Shown one piece after another: positions 17,406-25,501 of a stretch of 35,317 bases of DNA. How positions within the stretch are numbered: the stretch's first letter is position 1; each line of letters starts with the position of its first letter. Where the stretch lies: NCBI GenBank assembly GCA_016186115.1, contig JACPMK010000001.1, positions 1-35,317 on the forward strand, in the 5' to 3' direction. The position numbers and the translations under genes are program-made. The notes beneath the pieces were generated by a model. It worked only from the letters and a program-made list of their open reading frames with translations. It ran no database searches and was not told the DNA's origin. This DNA is from Candidatus Wildermuthbacteria bacterium. Its GTDB lineage: Bacteria; Patescibacteriota; Minisyncoccia; Minisyncoccales; UBA10102.

Positions 17406-18509
17406 ATGTTTGATTTCCTTACTTTAAAACCCCAGGCATTCGGACTTGATATATCGGATCTTTCGATTAAAGTAGCGCGACTCAAAAAGAGAGGGGGCCG
17501 GTATCGTCTTGCTTCGTTTGGAGAATTTCCATTGCAGCAAGGCATTATTGAGAATGGCGAAATAAAAAAAGAAGAAGCGCTTATCGATATTCTTGGGAAT
17601 CTTCAGAAGCATACCAAGGGAACGCGATTGGACACTGCTTATGTTATTGCTTCTCTTCCGGAAGAGAAAGCATTTCTTCAGGTGATTCAGCTGCCCTTGA
17701 TGAAGAAAGAAGAATTGAAGCAAGCCGTGCTGGTGGAGGCAGAAAATTACATCCCCTATTCAGTGGAGACCGTTTACATTGATTATGCGTTGCTTCCTCT
17801 GGCGCCCAATAATTCCAATCATCTTGATGTGCTTTTGGCGTCTCTGCCGCGGGAAATCGTGGATTCGTATGTTGCCGCACTGCGCAAGGCGCGTCTTACT
17901 CCTCTCGCATTTGAGATTGAGTCCCTTGCTATTGCCAGAGCCCTTATTAAAAAAGAGACAATCCCGTACCCTTATTTATTGATTGATGTCGGCGCAACAA
18001 GGGCAAGTTTTAGTGTGTTCGCCGGTTCCAGTTTGAAATTCACTTCTTCGATTCCAATTTCTGCTGTTCAGTTCACGAGAGCAATTGCAAAATCCTTTGC
18101 CGTTGATGAAAAAGAAGCAGAAGAGATCAAAAAGCGCTATGGTCTTTCCGCAAAAGATCATCCTGATGGAAAAAGGGTTTTCGATGCTTTGGTTCCGGTG
18201 CTTACCGATTTGGTTGAGCAGATGGAAAAATATATCGACTATTACGAGTCGCATGCGAAAAACGGATATTCCTCCGTTAAGGAGGGCAAGATTAAAAAAG
18301 TGCTTTTGTGCGGAGGAGGAGCTGTGCTGCGCGGATTCCCCGAGTTTCTCTCCCAGCAACTGCGAATTGATGTTGAACTCGGCAACCCCTGGGCAAATAT
18401 TCTGCCCGAAGTTACCAGAGAAGTGCCCCAGATCCCCTATGAGGAATCCCTCCGCTACGTGACGGCACTGGGGCTTGCTATCCGCGGAGTGCAATCATCA
18501 AGAGAATAA
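17406..18509 (+). CDS. pilM: Type IV pilus assembly protein PilM
   Basis: FGLDISDLSIKVARLKK...VLVEAENYIPYS...LLIDVGATRASFSVF...VLLCGGGAVLRGF actin-like fold. Confidence 0.93.
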   Translation: MFDFLTLKPQAFGLDISDLSIKVARLKKRGGRYRLASFGEFPLQQGIIENGEIKKEEALIDILGNLQKHTKGTRLDTAYVIASLPEEKAFLQVIQLPLMKKEELKQAVLVEAENYIPYSVETVYIDYALLPLAPNNSNHLDVLLASLPREIVDSYVAALRKARLTPLAFEIESLAIARALIKKETIPYPYLLIDVGATRASFSVFAGSSLKFTSSIPISAVQFTRAIAKSFAVDEKEAEEIKKRYGLSAKDHPDGKRVFDALVPVLTDLVEQMEKYIDYYESHAKNGYSSVKEGKIKKVLLCGGGAVLRGFPEFLSQQLRIDVELGNPWANILPEVTREVPQIPYEESLRYVTALGLAIRGVQSSRE

Positions 18510-18513
18510 TTTC

Positions 18514-19071
18514 ATGATCAACCTCCTTCCCCCTTCATATAAAGAAGAACTGCAGAGAGAAGAGCAGTTTCGAATTTTTGCGACGATCGCAATCGCTCTT
18601 ATTTGCGGTCTTCTTTCCTTTGCGCTTATTCTTCTTTCCATCCGCATCTACGCGAGAGGCGTGGTATCGAATGAAACATTTCAAATTTCTTCCATGAAAA
18701 CCATAAGCAAAGAAGGGGAGCAAATCAAAGAAGAGATCAAAAATCGCAATGCAACCCTCTCTGGGCTTACTTCGTTTTATGACCACAACACATCTGCATA
18801 CTCGCTTATGAAAGAAATTGAGGCAACGCTTCCCTCTGATGTTGCGCTTACATCTTTTTCCTTTTCCTCCTCTGCGACAAAGGAAAAGGAAGTGCAGTGG
18901 CGTATTGCGCTTGCAGGAATTGCGCCCACCAGAGAAAGCATCCACGTGGTGCAGGAAAATTTGAAAAAGAACCCAAATTTCGCAAAGGTTTCTTTTCCTT
19001 CCACCACATGGACGGGTCCTGCAACGAATGTCGCTTTTAATGTTACGTTTGAGGCAAAGCCAATTCGTTAG
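18514..19071 (+). CDS. pilN: Type IV pilus assembly protein PilN
   Basis: MINLLPPSYKEELQREEQFRIF + single TM, PilN-like C-terminus; directly after pilM. Confidence 0.85.
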   Translation: MINLLPPSYKEELQREEQFRIFATIAIALICGLLSFALILLSIRIYARGVVSNETFQISSMKTISKEGEQIKEEIKNRNATLSGLTSFYDHNTSAYSLMKEIEATLPSDVALTSFSFSSSATKEKEVQWRIALAGIAPTRESIHVVQENLKKNPNFAKVSFPSTTWTGPATNVAFNVTFEAKPIR

Positions 19072-19086
19072 AATACATTTTTATTT

Positions 19087-19665
19087 ATGTTTCAAAGGAG
19101 AAGATTTATTGTCACCATTGGGATTGTTTGCATGATGGTGCTTGGCATTGGGGTTGTGATAGTCATGCAGGTGAAAAATGGGATTTTCCAGAGCGCACAA
19201 GAGCTGCGTACGATGAGAGTTGAAGCCGCAAAGCTTGAGATGGAGAGAAAAGACATCGAGCGCTATCGTTCTTTTGTATTGCAGAAAGGTTCTGAATGGC
19301 AGTCCGTCAATGCCCTTTTTGTCAATGCGGAAACGCCGATTGATTTTGTGGAATTTCTTGAAGAAGTTGCCGGCAAATCGGGAGCTGTTTTTTCTATTAA
19401 TCCCGGCGAAAGAAGAGCCGAAGAGGGCGAACGCTGGCCCTTCATGAGATTTCAAATTTCTTCTTCCTCTTCGTATCTGGAATTTCTTAAGATTCTTTAC
19501 GAGCTCGAAAATTCTCCCTATTTGATAACTGTAGAGGGCGTAACGGTAAACAATAGCCGTCTTCTTCCGCAGCAAGGTCAACCTTCCGGCATAGCCAAGA
19601 ACTTACCGCAAAATCCGGAGGGCATTGTTGATTTTTCTATCAGTTTTAAAGTATACGTACGATGA
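19087..19665 (+). CDS. PilO-like pilus assembly protein
   Basis: N-terminal TM, coiled coil, position after pilN. Confidence 0.65.
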   Translation: MFQRRRFIVTIGIVCMMVLGIGVVIVMQVKNGIFQSAQELRTMRVEAAKLEMERKDIERYRSFVLQKGSEWQSVNALFVNAETPIDFVEFLEEVAGKSGAVFSINPGERRAEEGERWPFMRFQISSSSSYLEFLKILYELENSPYLITVEGVTVNNSRLLPQQGQPSGIAKNLPQNPEGIVDFSISFKVYVR

Positions 19666-19964
19666 AATCTCGATCTTCTTTTCGCGCCGTTGGATCCGTT
19701 GTTTCCAAAGCCCCGCGTTTCTTGGCAGAACACGCATTTTTCTTTTATCTCTTTCTGATCTTGGCTTTTTGCATTTTTGCGACTTTCCTTTTCTATTTTT
19801 ACGTCTGGATCCCGCAGCGCGAGCAGCCGAAAAATATTCGCAGCAATACGCAATTCTATCAGAATGTTTTTGAACGCGTGCAGCAAATTCGCCAAGATCG
19901 CGCGAAAAATTTTCAAGACGCAGATACTTTTCATCCCCGCAATCTCTTTCGCTACCCCATGTAG
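19662..19964 (+). CDS. Small single-TM protein at the end of the pilus operon
   Basis: ATGA overlap with upstream gene; FFYLFLILAFCIFATFLFYFYVWIP TM. Confidence 0.6.
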   Translation: MKSRSSFRAVGSVVSKAPRFLAEHAFFFYLFLILAFCIFATFLFYFYVWIPQREQPKNIRSNTQFYQNVFERVQQIRQDRAKNFQDADTFHPRNLFRYPM

Positions 19965-20038
19965 GATCTCTCTTTTCAGAGCTTGCGCATACGCGACTTT
20001 TTCTGTATTATTGGATGGGAGTTCTGCCCGTTCAGCGC

Positions 20039-20110
20039 GCCCCTATAGCTCAATGGATCGAGCACGGGCCTTCTAAGCCTGGGATGTAGGTTCGACTCCT
20101 ACTAGGGGCA
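20039..20110 (+). tRNA. tRNA-Arg(TCT)
   Basis: GCCCCTA...CGGGC-CTTCTAA-GCCTG...GGTTCGACTCC...TAGGGGC. Confidence 0.93.
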
Positions 20111-20126
20111 CCCTGCCTACTTGGAT

Positions 20127-20198
20127 GGAGGTATTGGTGTAGTGGCAGCACAAGGGTCTGTGGAGCCCTTAGGAGGGGTTCAAATCCCCTATACCTCC
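20127..20198 (+). tRNA. tRNA-His(GTG) with G-1:C73
   Basis: G + GAGGTAT...AGGGT-CTGTGGA-GCCCT...AGGGGTTCAAATCCCCT...ATACCTC + C. Confidence 0.93.
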
Positions 20199-20221
20199 CT
20201 GTCAGCAGGTGTACAATAAAT

Positions 20222-20251
20222 CAAAAACCCGCTACGTACAGCGGATTTTTG
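20222..20251. terminator. Rho-independent terminator
   Basis: aaaaacCCGCTacgtacAGCGGatttttga. Confidence 0.7.
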
Positions 20252-20266
20252 ATAATGATTCAGAGT

Positions 20267-20437
20267 TTATTCTTCTTCGGTTTCAGGTTCTTCTGCTGGA
20301 GATTCAACAGTTTCTGCTGCCTCCTCCTCTTCTTCTTCCGGGACTTCATCAAATTTTTCGGTTTCGCCGTCATCAGCGCCGAATGTATCGTCATCGAAGC
20401 CGATGAATGGATTGAGCCGAATATCTTCAAATGTCAT
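20267..20437 (-). CDS. Small highly acidic protein (56 aa)
   Basis: MTFEDIRLNPFIGFDDDTFGADDGETEKFDEVPEEEEEEAAETVESPAEEPETEEE; followed by terminator. Confidence 0.5.
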   Translation of the reverse strand: MTFEDIRLNPFIGFDDDTFGADDGETEKFDEVPEEEEEEAAETVESPAEEPETEEE

Positions 20438-20687
20438 GATGTTTGATGTCGATATAATTGTGAGTGCCAAATGGTTGAAATTTGGACGCTCGACCTTTGC
20501 ATACGCCCTATTATAAAAATCCAAGCATTGTTGTCAACCCCTGCGGCGAAAGTTTTCCCCAGAATATTTTTTAAAAAGCAAATTATTGCAGATTCTCTCC
20601 TTTTGTGGTATTTTATAAAGGTATAGTTTTCCTCTTTGGGGCTTACTATGAGCTTGTGTGCGATGAGCTTGTTGAATCCGATGGAGA

Positions 20688-20759
20688 GCTCCTGTAGTTC
20701 AACGGATAGAACAGAGGACTCCTAAGCCTCTAATGTAGGTTCAATTCCTGCCAGGAGCA
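20688..20759 (+). tRNA. tRNA-Arg(CCT)
   Basis: GCTCCTG...CTCCTAA anticodon loop...GGTTCAATTCC...CAGGAGC. Confidence 0.9.
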
Positions 20760-20772
20760 CCGAGAGTATATC

Positions 20773-20843
20773 GGGCCCGTAGTATACCGGCAACACGCCT
20801 CCATGGCATGGAGGAGTAAGGGGTTCAATTCCCCTCGGGTCCA
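20773..20843 (+). tRNA. tRNA-Ala(GGC)
   Basis: GGGCCCG/CGGGTCC acceptor with G3:U70 identity pair; anticodon loop ATGGCAT. Confidence 0.93.
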
Positions 20844-20890
20844 CTCGTGGCAAGCCATCCTAGGCGAATCGAGTGGAGGCGCGAAAAGAA

Positions 20891-20973
20891 GGAGGGTTGC
20901 GCCGAATGGTAAGGCACTGGTTTCGAAAACCAGCGGGTGAAAACCCTTGCAGGTTCGAGTCCTGCACCCTCCG
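20891..20973 (+). tRNA. tRNA-Ser(CGA)
   Basis: GGAGGGT...CTGGT-TTCGAAA-ACCAG, long variable arm, GGTTCGAGTCC, ACCCTCC. Confidence 0.93.
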
Positions 20974-20993
20974 CAGCGTACTACTTTCTTTCT

Positions 20994-21392
20994 ATGAAAT
21001 TCTTTTTCCAAAAATCAAAAAAATCCATTGGTTCCTTCGGGGAAGTCGAAAAGCAGATTGAAGAAATCCAGACAAGGATCGACGAACTTTCGCATTCCCT
21101 TGAGGAGTTAAGTAGCCAGATGAAAAAAGCAATCAGCAGAATTGCGGTGATCCGATTTAATCCTTTTCGCGAAGTGGGGGGAGATCAAAGTTTTACTATA
21201 AGTTTTCTGGATGAGGAGAATAATGGGGTTGTTGTTACGAGTCATTACCTTCACGACTCCACGCGGGTCTACGCAAAGTCCATCAAAAATGGAACATCGG
21301 AATACTCGCTTTCTGAAGAAGAAAAGCAGGCGATTGAAAAAGCCCATTCTTCGAAACCCGAAACGAAGAATTCAAGATCTGTTGCGGTATGA
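20994..21392 (+). CDS. DUF4446 family protein
   Basis: RIAVIRFNPFREVGGDQSFTISFLDEENNGVVVTS signature; ATG at 20994 preferred. Confidence 0.85.
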   Translation: MKFFFQKSKKSIGSFGEVEKQIEEIQTRIDELSHSLEELSSQMKKAISRIAVIRFNPFREVGGDQSFTISFLDEENNGVVVTSHYLHDSTRVYAKSIKNGTSEYSLSEEEKQAIEKAHSSKPETKNSRSVAV

Positions 21393-22894
21393 GAGCGCGG
21401 GAAAAAGTTTCCGAAACAAGACCTCCTATTATTGTCGTAATGGGTCATGTTGATCACGGGAAATCTTCGTTGCTCGAAGCAATTCGAGAGGATTTCCGTA
21501 TCACCTCTCGCGAGTCAGGAGGCATCACGCAGCACATCGGAGCATATCAGGCAGAGTATCAAGGCAAGGCACTCACGTTTATTGACACCCCGGGACACGA
21601 GGCGTTTTCTGCGATGCGTTCAAGAGGCGCAAGGGTGGCGGATATCGCAATTCTGGTGGTTGCCGCGGACGAAGGAGTAAAACCCCAAACCGAGGAAGCC
21701 ATTGAACAAATCAAAAAAGCAGGGATTCCTTTTGTTGTAGCATTGAATAAAATTGATAAGCCCGGAGCAAATCCCGACAAAACAAAAATGGAGCTGGCGC
21801 AGCGCGAGATTCTGGTTGAGACATTGGGGGGAAAAGTTCCGAGCGTTGCAACGTCGGCTATCACAAAGAAGGGTATCCCGGAACTTCTTGAGCTTTTGCT
21901 TTTGATTGCAGAAATGGAAGGGCTTAAGGCCGATCCTGAAAAGTTGGGAGAGGGCATTGTGATTGAGTCCACCGTGAACAGCAAACGCGGCACAGCAGCT
22001 ACGCTTTTGATCCGTGACGGGAGTTTGGAGGTCGGCAATGGCGTTGCGACGCCTTCCACGTTTGGCAAAATTCGCGCAGTCGAAGATTTTCAGGGCAACG
22101 CGATTCGCAAAGCAGGTCCCTCTGCTCCTGTTGTGGTGATTGGTTTGGAGGGGTTCCCGAAAGTCGGAGAAGAATTCCATGTGTTCGAGAATTTGGATGA
22201 AGCGAAACAATTTACTTTTTCTCATCAGGAAAAGATAGCGGAAAAAGCGAACGAGAAAGCGTCTCAAGAGGACGAGGGAAAACCATCTATTGTCCTCGTA
22301 CTGAAAGCAGACGTTGCTGGTTCCCTTGAGGCCCTAGAGAACGTGATTAGTTCTATTCCGCAGGATAAGGTGAAGATTGATATCGTGAAGAGAGCGGTTG
22401 GTGATATGAACGAAGATGATGTAAAATTCGCACAAAGTGCGGGAGCCCGGATTCTTGGCTTTCGCACAAAGATCGAAAAGGGAGCAAAAGAATTCGCAGA
22501 GAGAACAGGAGTTTCTGTGGCTCTATTCGATGTGATCTATGAAGTGGTGGAAAAATTGCGAAAGAGTATGGAAAAAATTATTGTGCCAGAGATTGTCAGG
22601 GTTGAGAAGGGAAGAGCCCGCATTTTGGCGGTATTCGGTAAAGAGAAAAATCGGCAGATCATTGGCGGGAGGGTTGTTGAAGGAGAAATGCGCAAGGGCG
22701 CAACCGTGGAAGTTGTAAGGCAAGAAACAAAGCAGGGGGAGGGAAAGATCGTAAATCTTCAGCGCAATAAACAGGATGTGCCGAGCGCAACCAAGGGTTT
22801 TGAGGTTGGGATGCTGTTTGAGTCGGCTGTACAGGTTCAGCCCGAAGACGTGCTTACCTTCTCTGTCGAGGAAGAAGTGAAGGGGGAATTGTAA
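21389..22894 (+). CDS. infB: Translation initiation factor IF-2 (short form)
   Basis: VMGHVDHGKSSLLEAIR, DTPGHEAFSAMRSRGA, ALNKIDKP, IF-2 domains II-IV; ATGA overlap with upstream gene. Confidence 0.97.
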   Translation: MRAREKVSETRPPIIVVMGHVDHGKSSLLEAIREDFRITSRESGGITQHIGAYQAEYQGKALTFIDTPGHEAFSAMRSRGARVADIAILVVAADEGVKPQTEEAIEQIKKAGIPFVVALNKIDKPGANPDKTKMELAQREILVETLGGKVPSVATSAITKKGIPELLELLLLIAEMEGLKADPEKLGEGIVIESTVNSKRGTAATLLIRDGSLEVGNGVATPSTFGKIRAVEDFQGNAIRKAGPSAPVVVIGLEGFPKVGEEFHVFENLDEAKQFTFSHQEKIAEKANEKASQEDEGKPSIVLVLKADVAGSLEALENVISSIPQDKVKIDIVKRAVGDMNEDDVKFAQSAGARILGFRTKIEKGAKEFAERTGVSVALFDVIYEVVEKLRKSMEKIIVPEIVRVEKGRARILAVFGKEKNRQIIGGRVVEGEMRKGATVEVVRQETKQGEGKIVNLQRNKQDVPSATKGFEVGMLFESAVQVQPEDVLTFSVEEEVKGEL

Positions 22895-22906
22895 TTCTAT
22901 GCGAAT

Positions 22907-23254
22907 ATGGCGAAAGAGCGAGTCCCTCGGGTGAATAATCTTGTCCAGAAAGTGCTTGGAGAAATTTTATTGCGCGAGTATGATTTTGGCAAACATATTC
23001 TTATTACCATTACAAGGGTTGAGGCGACTCCAAACTTGCAAGAAGCCAGAATTTATATTACGGTAATACCGGAGGAAAAACAGGGGCAGATATTGAAAAT
23101 TCTTTCCCGGAATGTATACCATATTCAGCAAGAGCTTAATGAGCGTCTCCGCATGAGGCCCGTCCCCCGCATCAAGTGGCTTATTGAGAAAGGAACAGCC
23201 CAAGCCCAGCGAGTGGAAGAGCTATTGGAAGAGATCAAAAGAAAGGAGCAGTAA
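22907..23254 (+). CDS. rbfA: Ribosome-binding factor A
   Basis: VNNLVQKVLGEILLREYDF...ITITRVEATPNLQEARIYITV...LRMRPVPRIKW. Confidence 0.9.
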   Translation: MAKERVPRVNNLVQKVLGEILLREYDFGKHILITITRVEATPNLQEARIYITVIPEEKQGQILKILSRNVYHIQQELNERLRMRPVPRIKWLIEKGTAQAQRVEELLEEIKRKEQ

Positions 23255-23271
23255 AATTGGCAAAAGAGTTT

Positions 23272-23343
23272 GGCGTCGTGGCGAAGTGGCAACGCAGCGG
23301 TCTGCAAAACCGCTATACGTGGGTTCAATCCCCACCGACGCCT
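23272..23343 (+). tRNA. tRNA-Cys(GCA)
   Basis: GGCGTCG...GCGGT-CTGCAAA-ACCGC...GGTTCAATCC...CGACGCC. Confidence 0.93.
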
Positions 23344-23361
23344 CTTGGGATTATTGAATGG

Positions 23362-23442
23362 GCCCGGGTGGCGGAATGGTATACGCGGAGGACTTAAAAT
23401 CCTCTGCCGCAGGGCTTGTGGGTCCGAGTCCCACCCCGGGCA
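23362..23442 (+). tRNA. tRNA-Leu(TAA)
   Basis: GCCCGGG...GAGGA-CTTAAAA-TCCTC...GGTCCGAGTCC...CCCGGGC A, followed by CCA. Confidence 0.93.
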
Positions 23443-23453
23443 CCAGAACCATA

Positions 23454-23480
23454 AAAAGCACAAAGAGCTGTGCTTTTTTG
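23454..23480 (+). terminator. Rho-independent terminator
   Basis: aaaaaGCACAaagagcTGTGCttttttg after tRNA-Leu. Confidence 0.8.
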
Positions 23481-23559
23481 TTTGTGATAATTTTTGGGCT
23501 TGTGGTGCGTCTCCAAAAGATCAGAGAAAAGGTCGAAAGATAAAGTAATATTGTTGTGT

Positions 23560-23781
23560 ATGGATAATCAAACACGAATAGGTTTGGGAGTATTGGTTGT
23601 TAACATCCTGATCATAGGAAGTATTTTGGGGTATTTGATGGGTGCGAATAATGCGCTTGGCCGGTTGCTTGGGGAGGAAAGAATGGCGAGCATTGAGAAT
23701 GGTTTGAAGGGCACAACGGAGCAAGGCGCGGTTTCCGAGTCGCGTGATGAATGCGAGGATGCGCAATCAATGGGACGATGA
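23560..23781 (+). CDS. Small membrane protein (73 aa)
   Basis: MDNQTRIGLGVLVVNILIIGSILGYLMGANNALG: N-terminal TM. Confidence 0.5.
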   Translation: MDNQTRIGLGVLVVNILIIGSILGYLMGANNALGRLLGEERMASIENGLKGTTEQGAVSESRDECEDAQSMGR

Positions 23782-24022
23782 AATTGATACATTGATTTTG
23801 GCAACTTTGTTTATTTTTATTGCCGTCTGTAAGAATGGAAAGCAACAGTCGTCTTGTAAGATGTCACCCCTTTCGATAGCTTCGTTCTTTTACATCATAA
23901 TGTTTGGATTTGATGCGCCTTGAACTCATACGGCTCGAGGTCGACTCGTATGGGGAATTATTCGGGATAGCCGGTGCTTCAATCCAACAGAGAGCAGATA
24001 AGTAATAACTAATGTATTACTT

Positions 24023-24208
24023 ATGACAGAAGCAGGCAGAGAACGGCGAGGATTTGCCGCAATGGATCCGGAAAAACAGAGGAGAATTGCGAGCAAAGGA
24101 GGGAAGGCAGCTCATCAATCGGGTAGAGCGCACGAATTTACTTCCGAAGAAGCAGCTGAAGCTGGCCGGAAGGGCGGAAGGGCATCTGCGCGCAGCCGAA
24201 CGTCCTAA
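24023..24208 (+). CDS. KGG-motif stress-induced protein (GsiB-like)
   Basis: RGFAAMDPEKQRRIASKGGKAAHQSGRAHEFTSEEAAEAGRKGG. Confidence 0.9.
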   Translation: MTEAGRERRGFAAMDPEKQRRIASKGGKAAHQSGRAHEFTSEEAAEAGRKGGRASARSRTS

Positions 24209-24232
24209 GAAGCTTGCGCGATCCTCGAAAAC

Positions 24233-24263
24233 AAATTACGGGAGATTTAATCTCCCGTAATTT
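24233..24263. terminator. Terminator hairpin between convergent genes
   Basis: AAATTACGGGAGAT-ttA-ATCTCCCGTAATTT-like palindrome. Confidence 0.75.
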
Positions 24264-24278
24264 GTTTGTATCAACCCT

Positions 24279-24773
24279 TTATCTTTCCAAAATTTCGATC
24301 GTACTTTTCTTCACGCCGAATTGGAGAGCTTGACCATAGCTTGGAAACCAGATATCGACTTGATCGCGCTTTCTCGGGTGCATACGGTCTTCTACAACGA
24401 AGACCCTTTCGCCATAAAGATCCGGAAGCTTAATCCTTGTTCCCAAGGGGAGCATGTTCGTCGCCACAATTCCATCCCTTACCATTGTCCCTGCGGCAGT
24501 AATAAACGGAGTATCATCAGTTTGTTCGGGCGTAGAGGAATAGGCAGTGACAAGAATATGAGACCGGGGGATGGCAAGTTTGGGCTTGTCGTGAGCAATC
24601 GTTGAGAGGAGGGAACTGGATCGGATTACGATCATTCCCTCCCCAATACTTGGGGGATCATCCGTTGTGGCGGTCAGCTCTTCATTTGCCCCGTTGCTTC
24701 CCAGCGTGGGGGTAACGGAGAGGGTGAGAACTACCACTCCAGCGATGACAATTTTACGTATAGGTATTCTCAT
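24279..24773 (-). CDS. 3D-domain (double-psi beta-barrel) secreted protein
   Basis: N-terminal signal; VTAYSSTPEQTDDTPFITAAGTMVRDGIVATNMLPLGTRIKLPDLYGERVFVVEDRM...VDIWF. Confidence 0.85.
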   Translation of the reverse strand: MRIPIRKIVIAGVVVLTLSVTPTLGSNGANEELTATTDDPPSIGEGMIVIRSSSLLSTIAHDKPKLAIPRSHILVTAYSSTPEQTDDTPFITAAGTMVRDGIVATNMLPLGTRIKLPDLYGERVFVVEDRMHPRKRDQVDIWFPSYGQALQFGVKKSTIEILER

Positions 24774-24927
24774 AAAAAAATCCCATCATTAAAGGGATTA
24801 TTCTTGAGTATACATCAAACCAGAGCAAAAGTCAAGGGCTGGGAGCGGTAAAGCGATAGTCCTTTCTCTCGCCGGCAGAAGTCAATAATTGGTATGGTAG
24901 CATGGTTTTTCTCCACAATTTTCTCTT

Positions 24928-24955
24928 TTGACAATGATAGGTGGAATGATACAAT
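24928..24955 (+). promoter_or_regulatory. Sigma70-like promoter upstream of nrdR
   Basis: TTGACA (24928-24933), 16-bp spacer, TACAAT (24950-24955). Confidence 0.5.
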
Positions 24956-24993
24956 TGGAATATTCCCCATTGGTATAGCACGTTCTCAACAGG

Positions 24994-25009
24994 ATACAAT
25001 ATATTGACA
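24994..25009 (+). promoter_or_regulatory. Candidate NrdR box
   Basis: ataCAATATATTGaca; palindromic core matches the CwAtATaTwG core of the known NrdR box. Confidence 0.5.
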
Positions 25010-25018
25010 TTTTCCCTT

Positions 25019-25468
25019 ATGCGTTGTCCTATTTGTCACCGCGAGTCGCGAGTCACCAATTCACGGATCGCAGATCAGGGGCGCGCAATCAAGCGGCGGA
25101 GAGTGTGCGTAGGATGCAGAAGGCGTTTTACTACCTATGAGAGAGCGGAATTGGTTGGCACAGAAGTGCTTAAAAGGGATGGGTCGCGGGAACCCTATTA
25201 TCGCCATAAGCTTGAGTTAGGTCTTCGCAAGGCCTTAGAAAAGCGACCCCTTACCGAAGCACAGTTCCAGAAGCTGATTTCCGCTATCGAGGGCGAGATT
25301 TTGAACCAAGAGAAGGAGCTTATCACTTCTGAAGAGATCGGACAGATTGCGCTTTCCCATCTTAAGTCCTTCGATAAGGTAGCGTATTTAAGATTTGCCT
25401 CTGTGTACAGAAACTTTCGCAGTCCGCACGCCTTTGAGCGGGAAATTGAAAAGCTTTCCCAAAAATAA
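25019..25468 (+). CDS. nrdR: Transcriptional repressor NrdR
   Basis: MRCPICHRESRVTNSRIADQGRAIKRRRVCVGCRRRFTTYERAE + ATP-cone; ATG at 25019. Confidence 0.97.
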   Translation: MRCPICHRESRVTNSRIADQGRAIKRRRVCVGCRRRFTTYERAELVGTEVLKRDGSREPYYRHKLELGLRKALEKRPLTEAQFQKLISAIEGEILNQEKELITSEEIGQIALSHLKSFDKVAYLRFASVYRNFRSPHAFEREIEKLSQK

Positions 25469-25501
25469 ACGTCATCCATGTAATAGCAACTTCATTACCC
25501 T

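Noticed and set aside
20688-20759. tRNA-Arg(CCT) as a tRNA pseudogene because of an A-G mismatch at the base of the anticodon loop
   Set aside because: All other stems and the T-loop are intact; a single 31-39 mismatch is tolerated in real tRNAs.
20730-21011. 93-aa minus-strand ORF (and 23125..23463, 23351..23575)
   Set aside because: Run across tRNA genes on the other strand; the R/P/C-rich translations (e.g. TRGELNPLLLHA, PGVGLGPTSPAAEDFKS) are typical antisense tRNA readings.
23927-23952. CTCGAGGTCGAC resembling a cloning polylinker (XhoI-SalI)
   Set aside because: Only 12 bp and no other vector-like sequence around it; coincidence is plausible.
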